Source: Elusimicrobia bacterium RIFOXYB2_FULL_49_7 (GTDB lineage: Bacteria; Fibrobacterota; OXYB2-FULL-49-7). Taken from it: 7,513 bases of DNA. Below, in pieces: positions 1-6,311 of the stretch. The notes beneath the pieces are model-generated. The model did no database searches. It was not told the DNA's origin and saw nothing but the letters and a program-made list of their open reading frames with translations. The first letter of the stretch is position 1; every line of letters starts with the position of its first letter. The stretch covers positions 1,082 through 8,594 of the forward strand of contig MGVN01000089.1 in NCBI GenBank assembly GCA_001800515.1, given 5' to 3'. The translations under genes and the position numbers were made by a program.

Positions 1-67
1 GCCGCCTCCCATGGGTTGTCCGGTTCCGCCCCCGCTGCCGCCTGAGGGAAGGCCGTAACATGGTGTC
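1..67. other. GC-rich left edge, no assignable gene
   Basis: This stretch is visibly richer in G and C than the rest of the window. Plus-strand frames close at TGA 43-45 and TAA 56-58, so the end of a gene entering from the left is possible. One minus-strand frame would read a glycine-rich peptide (SGGSGGGTGQPMGGG), but it has no ATG start before a stop near 170. Too little is visible to choose a frame, and I assign no gene. Confidence 0.3.
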
Positions 68-92
68 GGGCACTTCGACAGGCTCAGTGCCC
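68..92. repeat. REP-like palindrome, copy 1
   Basis: A 7-bp perfect stem (GGGCACT at 68-74 with AGTGCCC at 86-92) encloses the 11-base core TCGACAGGCTC. The same core, sometimes with one change, recurs inside different stems at 131-155, 191-219 and 1498-1545. A conserved core with a variable but self-complementary stem is typical of dispersed extragenic palindromes. I saw no partner transposase of the TnpA-REP (RAYT) type in the window. Confidence 0.75.
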
Positions 93-130
93 TCTTTGTG
101 GTATCGGTTTCAGCGTTCGTTAGGTGTGTT

Positions 131-155
131 GGGCATTTTGACAGGCTCAGTGCCC
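131..155. repeat. REP-like palindrome, copy 2
   Basis: Same orientation as the copy at 68-92. The 20 bases at 140-159 are identical to 77-96. The stem GGGCATT/AGTGCCC contains one G-T wobble, so the hairpin still forms as RNA. The two copies are about 63 bp apart and their left flanks are also similar (ggtgt before the stem), which suggests a short tandem duplication that includes flanking bases. Confidence 0.7.
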
Positions 156-190
156 TCTTGAAGTAATACTACTACGAGTGCCGAGATCGA

Positions 191-219
191 TCGGTTGCTG
201 AGCTTGTCGAAGCAACCGA
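191..219. repeat. REP-like palindrome, copy 3, inverted
   Basis: A 9-bp perfect stem (TCGGTTGCT at 191-199, AGCAACCGA at 211-219) encloses GAGCTTGTCGA. This is the reverse complement of the core in the first two copies with one base changed (TCGACAAGCTC). The stem sequence is unrelated to copies 1 and 2. The hairpin ends 21 bases before the ATG at 241, so it lies in the likely leader or promoter region of the gene that follows. Confidence 0.75.
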
Positions 220-240
220 AATAGATATCGACATAAAAAA

Positions 241-561
241 ATGATTGACCAGACACTGACCCGTAAACGATACTCTCCTAAGGAAAAGCAGACCATGGTC
301 CGTTTGGTATGCGAGGAGGGGTTGACCCTGTCTGAAGCGGCCAACCGGACGGGGGTGCATCCCAGCATGCTCCATCGCTGGATTCGTCAACTGGACCTGC
401 CGGTGGCGGGAAAGAACCCTCCGGAACAGATATTGAAAGCGCATGAACGTGAATTAAAACGGCTGCGGTCCGATCTGCGGATCATGCATCGCAGCTTGAA
501 TATCATTCGAAGTGCGGTCTGTAAAGTGTTGAAAAGAAATTTGCCGGAAATCATGCAATGA
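241..561 (+). CDS. IS3-type OrfA-like helix-turn-helix protein, orphan
   Basis: A 106-residue basic protein resembling the small DNA-binding subunit (OrfA) of IS3-family transposases. Residues 10-50 match the family pattern: a KRYSPKEKQTMVRLV opening, then GLTLSEAANRTGVHPSMLHRW as the helix-turn-helix (about 28-47). Residues 62-92 (ELKRLRSDLRIMHRSLNIIR) look like the usual leucine-rich helix used for dimerisation. The length is normal for OrfA. There is no OrfB (DDE integrase) in any downstream frame, and no terminal inverted repeats were found. Its stop overlaps the start of the exported-protein gene by ATGA (558-561). No Shine-Dalgarno site precedes ATG 241, only an A-rich run. An internal ATG at 295 has AGGAAAAG upstream but would remove the conserved N-terminal residues, so I keep 241. 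It may be a relic of an insertion sequence or a domesticated regulator; the sequence does not decide. Confidence 0.75.
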   Translation: MIDQTLTRKRYSPKEKQTMVRLVCEEGLTLSEAANRTGVHPSMLHRWIRQLDLPVAGKNPPEQILKAHERELKRLRSDLRIMHRSLNIIRSAVCKVLKRNLPEIMQ

Positions 562-1442
562 GAACAGTGCTTCTTTTGTTTTTTTGCCTCTTTCTTCCGG
601 GCCGGGCATTGGCTTTTTCTGTGGATTCGGGTCAGACCGGTTGGCACGGTGCTTTGGAACAACTGAACAACGGTTCCCCTTTTAACGGGGCCCGGCTCAT
701 GGACAGTTTGGCGCGAACCGATATGGCGGAGTCGCCCCTATTTTGGAAGGAATATCTGGACGGCATTCTCAAGGGATTCTGGCCCAAAACCGAAAGTCAG
801 GCAAATTTGCCTTCTCTTTTCACGGCCTCTTTGGATTCAACGGCTCCGGGAACGACAACAACCTCTTGGAATCTACCCCAGTTATGCCGATGGAAAAGCG
901 AGGTGCAACAGGAGGAAAAGATTCCCCGGTATATCGTACAATTGAAGACACGGTATACCCGAAAATGGGATAAAAAACAAGTTCCGCTCGGCCAATGTGC
1001 GGTGGTGAACAGTCCGGAATTTCAGGTTCCGACCTTTTTGTCCGGGATGCTGGCGAATAAAATGTTTTTCGATGAGAACGAGAGCCGTATTACACTGCTT
1101 TTGGATCCCAACCATTCCCAAGGAAGCTTGGAAGAGGTGATGCGCAACGGCATTGCCGGACTATTTGATTCTATCAGTGTATCGGATGAGTTTTTGGCCC
1201 GTCAAGCGGTTTCCGTGAAGTGTTTCCAGCGGGGAGCGCCTGCCAATCGGCAGGGAGGATATTGTTGGGTGGTGGGATTCGATCGTTTTTTCAAGGCGCC
1301 GCATCAGTTTAAAAACGAACCTTCCTCAAGACAATCCATGCCACGAGTTCGATATCTATTGGCCTTGTCGGCTACTAAAAACGACCGTGTTGCAGCGGAT
1401 AGCCAGTTTGTGGCTCTATTGAACGCCTTTTTACCGAATTAA
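558..1442 (+). CDS. exported protein of unknown function
   Basis: A 294-residue protein that I do not recognise. Residues 1-19 form a clear signal peptide: MR, a hydrophobic LLLFFCLFLP stretch, then an ALA-type cleavage site before FSVDSG. The mature part has no further membrane segment. It contains four cysteines (110, 147, 222, 236), which could form disulfides in the periplasm or outside the cell. Other visible features are a Thr/Ser-rich patch near 99-103, a basic stretch around 123-141 (RYIVQLKTRYTRKWDKK) and a CFQRGAPANRQGGYCWVVGF segment between the last two cysteines. No C-terminal sorting domain is present, unlike the other two exported proteins here, so a periplasmic location is more likely. 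The ATG lies in the ATGA overlap with the preceding helix-turn-helix gene, with GGAAA at 546-550 as a usable ribosome site, so the two are probably translationally coupled. Confidence 0.75.
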   Translation: MRTVLLLFFCLFLPGRALAFSVDSGQTGWHGALEQLNNGSPFNGARLMDSLARTDMAESPLFWKEYLDGILKGFWPKTESQANLPSLFTASLDSTAPGTTTTSWNLPQLCRWKSEVQQEEKIPRYIVQLKTRYTRKWDKKQVPLGQCAVVNSPEFQVPTFLSGMLANKMFFDENESRITLLLDPNHSQGSLEEVMRNGIAGLFDSISVSDEFLARQAVSVKCFQRGAPANRQGGYCWVVGFDRFFKAPHQFKNEPSSRQSMPRVRYLLALSATKNDRVAADSQFVALLNAFLPN

Positions 1443-1448
1443 TTCATT

Positions 1449-1487
1449 AAAAAATCGTTGGGATGCATGACCTTGCATCCCAACGAT
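1449..1487 (-). terminator. intrinsic terminator of the EF-hand gene
   Basis: A perfect 14-bp stem (1454-1467 with 1474-1487) has a 6-base loop. Read on the minus strand the stem is followed at once by a run of T residues (the A run at 1449-1453), the standard layout of a rho-independent terminator. On the plus strand no T run follows the stem, so it should work mainly for the minus-strand gene ending at 1551. It lies only 11 bases past the stop of the plus-strand exported-protein gene and may also protect that transcript's 3' end. Confidence 0.85.
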
Positions 1488-1497
1488 AATCATGTTC

Positions 1498-1545
1498 CGG
1501 CGCTGAGCGCTTTCCTCAAGCCTGTCGAGAGGTGTCGAAGCGCCG
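1498..1545. repeat. composite (nested) REP-like palindrome
   Basis: The outer stem CGGCGCT (1498-1504) pairs perfectly with AGCGCCG (1539-1545), and the outer halves carry GAG and TGTCGA, the two ends of the common core. Between them sits a second, complete core, AGCCTGTCGA (1519-1528), flanked by its own short stem CCTC/GAGG (1514-1517 with 1529-1532). The element is about 48 bases long, roughly twice the single copies at 68-92 and 131-155. The simplest reading is one REP unit inserted into the core of another. It lies between the stop codon of the EF-hand gene and its terminator, so it should be transcribed in that 3' region. Confidence 0.65.
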
Positions 1546-1550
1546 CCTGT

Positions 1551-2273
1551 TTACGCCAAATAACTTAACAGACTGCTGCTGGTGGCATTTGCGGAGGCGG
1601 TAAAGGAACCGCTTTGGCCGTATTGCCCGGTCAGGTTCTTTTCAAATGATTCCAGAAGCTGCTGAAAGGATTGGGTGCTCTCATCGTCACTGGAACCGCT
1701 GTTCTTGAGCGCTTCCAGAAGCGACTGGATCATACTGGTCGTGGCATCGCTGTTGGAGCCCGAGAGAATGGAAGAAAGCGTGCTTTCACTCTCTTCGCTT
1801 TGTTCGCCCGGCGGCGGGGGAGGCATTCCTTCGGGGCCTGCACCTTGTGGCGGCCTGGGTGGACGCATTTCCGCCACTTCATCCTGACTTAAAGAGCTGT
1901 CCTCATTCGAGTCCAGTTGGCTCATTAGATCCTCTGCGTTCTGGCCTATCTTTTCCGCAAAAGCTGCCAGCTCATCTGCACTGACGGTCCCATCCTGGTT
2001 GGTATCCAGGTCTTGGAACATCTGTTCCGCCCGTTTGGCATCCCCTTTTTCCTTGAGGCTTGCCATGATATTTTCATGTTCGCTTTCGCTTAAAACCCCA
2101 TCTTCATCCGAATCGAATTGCTTGAAAACCTCATCTACATCCTGTCCGGTCTTAGCTGCAATATCTGAAAATTCAGTTTTATCAATACCGCCATCCTCAT
2201 TGGTATCCGCTTTTTTAAAGAATTTGGCCGCCATCTGGGCGGGATTGAATGAGCCTATACTATTGATTTCCAT
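1551..2273 (-). CDS. four-EF-hand calcium-binding protein
   Basis: A 240-residue acidic protein with four canonical 12-residue EF-hand loops: DTNEDGGIDKTE (23-34), DSDEDGVLSESE (54-65), DTNQDGTVSADE (90-101) and DSNEDSSLSQDE (121-132). Acidic or amide ligands sit at loop positions 1, 3 and 5 and Glu at 12. The fourth loop has Ser in place of Gly at position 6. Loops 1-2 and 3-4 are 31 residues apart, as in paired EF-hands. A proline-rich linker (137-155) then leads to a Ser/Glu/Gln-rich tail with short amphipathic helices (163-213). No signal peptide is visible, so it is either cytoplasmic or exported by an unconventional route. The start is placed at the second Met because AGGAG (2281-2285) lies at good distance from it; an upstream ATG at 2294 would add MLQRSKK but lacks such a site. 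It is probably a calcium sensor or buffer; no partner is visible. Confidence 0.85.
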   Translation of the reverse strand: MEINSIGSFNPAQMAAKFFKKADTNEDGGIDKTEFSDIAAKTGQDVDEVFKQFDSDEDGVLSESEHENIMASLKEKGDAKRAEQMFQDLDTNQDGTVSADELAAFAEKIGQNAEDLMSQLDSNEDSSLSQDEVAEMRPPRPPQGAGPEGMPPPPPGEQSEESESTLSSILSGSNSDATTSMIQSLLEALKNSGSSDDESTQSFQQLLESFEKNLTGQYGQSGSFTASANATSSSLLSYLA

Positions 2274-2491
2274 CTTTTTGCTCCTCTGTAACATCTTATC
2301 GTTGAACGAATAAGCATCCCTGCCATCCTAAATGTGTCCTTCCAGGACTTTTTCCCCTCCAGAATCTGATTTCTTTTGACCGTTTCCTCCTTTTTTTAAG
2401 GGTATGGTCCCAATAACCGATTTCTTCCTCTTATTTGAAGATATCGGCAGGAGGAAAAATTGCTTGGATTTTGCTTAGCAGAGGTTTTGAG
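2274..2491. other. intergenic region between two minus-strand genes
   Basis: This 218-bp gap separates the stop of the TIGR03790-family gene from the start of the EF-hand gene. Minus-strand reading shows purine-rich tracts (AAAAAAAGGAGGAAACGG near 2384-2398) but no clear -35/-10 pair and no convincing terminator. The gap is long enough to suggest that the EF-hand gene has its own promoter, which I could not locate. Confidence 0.4.
2281..2285 (-). promoter_or_regulatory. ribosome binding site of the EF-hand gene
   Basis: On the minus strand AGGAG within AGAGGAGC precedes ATG 2273 by seven bases. It falls inside the reading frame that would begin at 2294, which is why the shorter start is preferred. 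Confidence 0.75.
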
Positions 2492-4363
2492 TTATCGGAC
2501 AATAACCATTTTTTTTGTCAAAACAGCATCGTTTGTTCTCAGACTGCAAAAATAGAGTCCGCTTGGGAACCCGGTGGCCCGTACCGCGACAGAATGGCAG
2601 CCTGCTTCCATAACACCGGAAACGAGAGTGATCATTTTTTTTCCCTGCGCATTGAAGATGGACAATTCCGTTTTAGCTGTTTTGGCTAATGAAAACGAAA
2701 GTTGCGTGGCCGGATTAAAGGGGTTTGGTATGGGGTCGTCCAGGCAGAGACCTTTCTGATTCCAAGCGGATATTGCTTTTTTTATGCCCACGGCATAGGT
2801 GCTGAAGGTCAAATCCCCGCTCTCCGTTAAATTCTCGACCGGATCTTTTAAGGTCACATTGATGTGATAGAGCGTATCCGGCAGCAGATTTTGAAGGGTC
2901 ACATCGTGTGTCATATGATAAATAAAATACCGATTGTTGCCAATTTGTCCGAAATCGACCAAGGAGTCGTAGTTTTCGGATAATCCGTATTCCACTTTGC
3001 AGAGAGCAAGATCCGGGCCCCGTCCGTTTGTCGCAAAGGTGACATGGATGTTGACTTGGGCCGGCTGAGTATTGGCCAAGGAACAGGTCACGGTCGGTAT
3101 TGGCGGTGGCACGTCGTCTTTTGTCGGAGTCTTCAGTTTCATCGGATTGTAAAGGGGATCTCCGATATTCCGCGTTTTCCACCCCAGATAAGGAAGCGCA
3201 TGGTAGGCTGCTTCCGCGAAATTATAACCGTTCAGGATATAATAGAGCAGCTTTTCCGGTTGAGTATGGCCGGATAGCCCCGGTTCGTTGATAACGCCGC
3301 ACAAGGCGGTTACGCCGAGATACAGGGCGCCGGCACCAAAACAGCCGGAGATATTGGTGATATTCTCCATGGAATTGGAATTGAGATCGCAGGCCACAGC
3401 ACCCGGAATCCAACGCCAGGCATTGAGGTTGTATTTTGTGTAATTGTACCAGCCACCGTACCAAAGGGCGTTCGGTGCTTTATCCGCGCGTGAGCCGTTG
3501 CTGTAATAAGCGCCGGTGTCGCCGATTTCCCACCCCTTTTCATTCTCGGGTGCGTCCGAGTCCAGGGTGTTTTCCCATCGGCATTCAAAATCCGCATCTG
3601 TGATAAAAAGACGCGACATGGCCATATCCAAATCCGCGGTATAATAGGATCCGTAACCCAACGGATAGTTTGTTCGGAGCGTATCGTCTGAATAGTTCGC
3701 CATTCGGGTATCGACATAACCGATACCGGTGTAATAACCGTCCGCCGGATAGACGTATTTCTCGGCATAGAGGGCGCGGTCAATGAGTTCTCGGGCGTTT
3801 TGGAAAGTGACGCCGTCCAGTTCCGTAACCAGATACATAGGATCTTCTGTAAAAAGGTGATAGGTATGGTCAAAATAGCCTTTATCCGCAGCAATCCCAG
3901 GAGAGGTTTCATGGAAGGGGTTCGGCAACAGGCCGAGTCTCATGGTCAGGGTGTCGCTCCCAATCGAATAGAGCGCGGCCAAGTGGGTACTGATGGAATA
4001 GTCCTTTACATTCCAGGGAACCCCCTTGCACAGGACGATATAATCGATATTATTCCGGCCTAAAGCGTCTATTTTCTGGCGGAGCGGAAGAACGATTTCC
4101 TGAAAAAAAAGCTGACACTGCGCGTTGGAATGATAAGCGAGGAAGGTGGTGGTGGTGACCCCCAGAAGATTGGATGCTGGAATGGCCCGTTTTGCCTGAT
4201 AATACAGGGCCAGTTCTTTGGAATCCGACATCCCGTTGTGATCGAGGTCCATATGGTTGTCCCGGTAAACTACCAGGACGCGGGAGGGGTCTTCATCGGC
4301 ATAAAGGAACGGTGACAGGAAAAGCGCGGATAGGATCGATAAAAATAAAAGAGATTGTTTCAT
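2492..4363 (-). CDS. TIGR03790-family exported protein with T9SS sorting domain
   Basis: A 623-residue protein. Residues 1-22 are a signal peptide (MKQSLLFLSILSALFLSPFL, then YADE). Residues about 27-410 match the uncharacterised TIGR03790 family: RVLVVYRDN, LALYYQAKRAIPASNLLGV (51-69), IDYIVLCKGVP (106-116), LVTELDGVTF (178-187), a GALYLG segment (345-350), NGYNFAEAAYHALPYLGW (378-395) and GDPLYNP (401-407). Residues about 420-522 look like a fibronectin-III domain (KVEYGLSENYDSLV, LLPDTLYHINVTL). Residues 543-623 are a type A sorting / FlgD-like domain: PIPNPFNPATQLSFSL, SIFNAQGKK, FPSGLYFCSL, final KKMVIVR. The protein is therefore expected at the cell surface or outside via type IX secretion. 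A DxDxNGxxDxxE calcium-type loop (39-50) is an apparent insertion. Its ribosome site is weak (TTGGA). The family's function is unknown. Confidence 0.88.
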   Translation of the reverse strand: MKQSLLFLSILSALFLSPFLYADEDPSRVLVVYRDNHMDLDHNGMSDSKELALYYQAKRAIPASNLLGVTTTTFLAYHSNAQCQLFFQEIVLPLRQKIDALGRNNIDYIVLCKGVPWNVKDYSISTHLAALYSIGSDTLTMRLGLLPNPFHETSPGIAADKGYFDHTYHLFTEDPMYLVTELDGVTFQNARELIDRALYAEKYVYPADGYYTGIGYVDTRMANYSDDTLRTNYPLGYGSYYTADLDMAMSRLFITDADFECRWENTLDSDAPENEKGWEIGDTGAYYSNGSRADKAPNALWYGGWYNYTKYNLNAWRWIPGAVACDLNSNSMENITNISGCFGAGALYLGVTALCGVINEPGLSGHTQPEKLLYYILNGYNFAEAAYHALPYLGWKTRNIGDPLYNPMKLKTPTKDDVPPPIPTVTCSLANTQPAQVNIHVTFATNGRGPDLALCKVEYGLSENYDSLVDFGQIGNNRYFIYHMTHDVTLQNLLPDTLYHINVTLKDPVENLTESGDLTFSTYAVGIKKAISAWNQKGLCLDDPIPNPFNPATQLSFSLAKTAKTELSIFNAQGKKMITLVSGVMEAGCHSVAVRATGFPSGLYFCSLRTNDAVLTKKMVIVR

Positions 4364-4496
4364 AGGTTAATCCAATACGGACTCTGAAAAGATACTCTGA
4401 GATTCTGTTAGAAAGCCAAAACTCTTTTATAGTAAGGCGGAATGGCGTTGTGCTAAACCAAAGGAATGGTTATATTTTAATCAAATAGGAGGGCGA
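4364..4496. promoter_or_regulatory. shared upstream region of two divergent exported-protein genes
   Basis: This 133-bp, AT-rich gap separates two genes that diverge and both encode exported proteins with sorting domains, so promoters for both must lie here or overlap the coding ends. On the plus strand TATATT (4471-4476) lies 17 bases after TTGTGC (4448-4453), a plausible but weak -10/-35 pair. TATAGT at 4428-4433 is a second possible -10. On the minus strand only weak matches were seen. No operator-like palindrome was clear. Confidence 0.4.
4487..4492 (+). promoter_or_regulatory. ribosome binding site of the propeller gene
   Basis: AGGAGG matches the full Shine-Dalgarno consensus and lies four bases before ATG 4497. 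It fixes that start, which also begins a well-formed signal peptide. Confidence 0.8.
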
Positions 4497-6311
4497 ATGA
4501 TTCTTTCCAAATGGTACTTAATGAGTGCGTTGTTTTTGACCTCCCTTGTTTGGGCGGTTGATGTGGATCAATATTGGGGGCAATGGCACGGGCCGGCGGA
4601 CGGTCAAGCCTGTCTCCGATCCGGTTCCACAGGGCCGCACTTGCAATTACTTCATTCCGTTGATGTCTTGGAGTTGACGCATCTCGATACCATTCTATAT
4701 TATGGTGTGCCGTATTATCGTTCTTACATGTACCAATATGGGACGCTTCTCAGGGCGGATGAACGCTCTCTTTACCTGAAGTTCAACCGGGATTATAAAA
4801 ATGTCAGTAAGGTACTGTGGCAGATTGATCCCGAAGCCGGTACGGCCCAATTATGTTATCCGATTCAGAATGTCGAAGGACTGGGTAATCCGCGGGGTTT
4901 TCAACTTTACAATGACCCACGCAATGGATTCCAATCCATCCATGTGCAGCCCTTTTATAATTTCACAAATAATTCTGACAGCAGTTGGGACACCTATCGG
5001 ATCGATAACGAGGAGACCGAGAACTGGTTTCGGGCCAGCCATTGTTGTCTCGGTTCTCGCATTCTCATGGGCAAACTGGCCTGGAAAAACCAATCCGGTC
5101 GCGGAACAACCCTGAGCACGGCTTTTTATCATACCGGTACCTTCCAGAAATGGAATGGGACCGCTTATGAGCCCATTTCCGCCTTGACCGATTCTTTTCA
5201 GCTTATTGATCAGGCTTGGGACGAAAACCGATGTGTTCTTTTTATTTTGAGTGGGCGGGCGGATTCGATTCCCTATACGTCATCGCGCTACATGATTTTG
5301 GATTCCAACGGCATTTTGCTTCAGGATTCCAAAGTGGATGGCATCCATCGGCCGACGGGTGCCACTTCCTGTTATACTGCCGAATCCTCCTTGGGCGGAA
5401 TCGCAGATACTTCTGACATCGTGATGAAGCTCTCTCTCCGAGGTGATTATGTTTATGCCATTGAGCGGACCACTTTCTCGGAACGTCAGCTGGTACGGCG
5501 CCGAATATCAGATGATTTCCGGAAAACGGATTCCATTGTGCTCGGCGCGGATACCTTACTATCCAATCTCAGCTATTGTGTCAACGACTCCGGACTGTAT
5601 CTTCAGGGGATGGATTCTCTGACCGCCTATTCCCATGATCTTCGGACCATTCGGTGGAAACGATCCATTCCGCACCGTACCCTTTATCACTGGCCCATTC
5701 AGACCCTGGATCGCATCCGGGGGGGCAATGAGACGTTGAACCAGCCCTCGCTGCCTCATAAAATCCTACATAGTCTGGCGTGCGATACGGCCTATTTGTA
5801 CAGTGTCAGTGATTCCTTTTTCCTGGTGCTTGATGCGAATAGCGGATCCACCCTCTTTTCTCATTCATTCACGGACTTGCCAAAGCCGGTAGCCGGTAGG
5901 CAGGTTGCCGGGGTCGGAGGAAGTGTGACGCTCTTGCCGGGATATGTGGCCATTACTTCAGCCAATAATTTTTCCAGACTATGGATATTTAAAAAAGAGA
6001 CGGAAACCTCTCTTGCAAAGCTGTATCTCTCCCGCGCTTCCCTGGGTATCACGGTCTTGCCTAATCCCGCTGCTTCGACTATACGGATTTCCGCCCGCTT
6101 TGACGGACTCGTCAACTCAACGGCAGAAGGGAATGTCACCGTGGAATTTTATAATGTAAGAGGCGTCCGGCTTGAGGCATGTACCGTTTCTGCTGCTGAG
6201 CTGCAAGCGGGCATGATCTGGAGAGGTGAACGGTTTCCAGCCGGCCTGGTCTGCGTCAAAGTATCCTATGGCGGTAAATCCTTGAACGGAAGATTCTTAC
6301 TCTCCCGTTGA
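4497..6311 (+). CDS. exported PQQ-like propeller protein with T9SS sorting domain
   Basis: A 604-residue protein. Residues 1-20 are a signal peptide (MILSKWYLMSALFLTSLVWA, cut before VDVDQ). The mature N-terminus QYWGQWHGPADGQA resembles the opening of PQQ-like (quinoprotein-type) beta-propellers. Degenerate blade motifs follow: VLWQIDPEAGTAQL (106-119), GLYLQGMDSLTAYSHDLRTI (366-385) ending in RWK, TAYLYSVSDSFFLVLDANSG (431-450) and YVAITSANNFSRLWIF (483-498). The repeats are too weak to count blades or claim cofactor binding. Residues about 518-604 form a sorting/FlgD-like domain: ITVLPNPAASTIRISA, VEFYNVRGVRLEA, FPAGLVCVKV, final LNGRFLLSR. Secretion through a type IX system to the surface is inferred; no T9SS machinery gene lies in the window. 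It diverges from the TIGR03790 gene, and co-regulation is possible. The specific function is unknown. Confidence 0.78.
   Translation: MILSKWYLMSALFLTSLVWAVDVDQYWGQWHGPADGQACLRSGSTGPHLQLLHSVDVLELTHLDTILYYGVPYYRSYMYQYGTLLRADERSLYLKFNRDYKNVSKVLWQIDPEAGTAQLCYPIQNVEGLGNPRGFQLYNDPRNGFQSIHVQPFYNFTNNSDSSWDTYRIDNEETENWFRASHCCLGSRILMGKLAWKNQSGRGTTLSTAFYHTGTFQKWNGTAYEPISALTDSFQLIDQAWDENRCVLFILSGRADSIPYTSSRYMILDSNGILLQDSKVDGIHRPTGATSCYTAESSLGGIADTSDIVMKLSLRGDYVYAIERTTFSERQLVRRRISDDFRKTDSIVLGADTLLSNLSYCVNDSGLYLQGMDSLTAYSHDLRTIRWKRSIPHRTLYHWPIQTLDRIRGGNETLNQPSLPHKILHSLACDTAYLYSVSDSFFLVLDANSGSTLFSHSFTDLPKPVAGRQVAGVGGSVTLLPGYVAITSANNFSRLWIFKKETETSLAKLYLSRASLGITVLPNPAASTIRISARFDGLVNSTAEGNVTVEFYNVRGVRLEACTVSAAELQAGMIWRGERFPAGLVCVKVSYGGKSLNGRFLLSR

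Noticed and set aside
62..219. CRISPR array
   Set aside because: The repeated units are self-complementary, differ in their stems, occur in both orientations and are not separated by uniform spacers.
172..444. Minus-strand open frame over the REP cluster and the HTH gene
   Set aside because: It runs through a palindromic repeat and antisense to a gene with clear family motifs; no independent support.
241..561. A complete IS3-family insertion sequence
   Set aside because: No OrfB-like integrase frame, no terminal inverted repeats and no slippery A6G frameshift site were found; only the OrfA-like gene is present.
2274..2294. Seven-residue N-terminal extension of the EF-hand protein (start at 2294)
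   Set aside because: The good ribosome site for the ATG at 2273 lies inside this extension, and no comparable site precedes 2294.
2336..2353. Small hairpin GTCCT/AGGAC followed by five T residues on the plus strand
   Set aside because: The stem is only 5 bp and no plus-strand gene ends before it, so a terminator call is unsupported.
3310..3912. A 200-codon open frame on the minus strand
   Set aside because: It lies wholly within the TIGR03790-family gene in another frame of the same strand, has no signal peptide or family resemblance, and is rich in residues expected from frame-shifted reading.
5861..6139. Minus-strand open frame antisense to the end of the propeller gene
   Set aside because: It overlaps the sorting domain region of a well-supported gene and shows no recognisable protein features or ribosome site.
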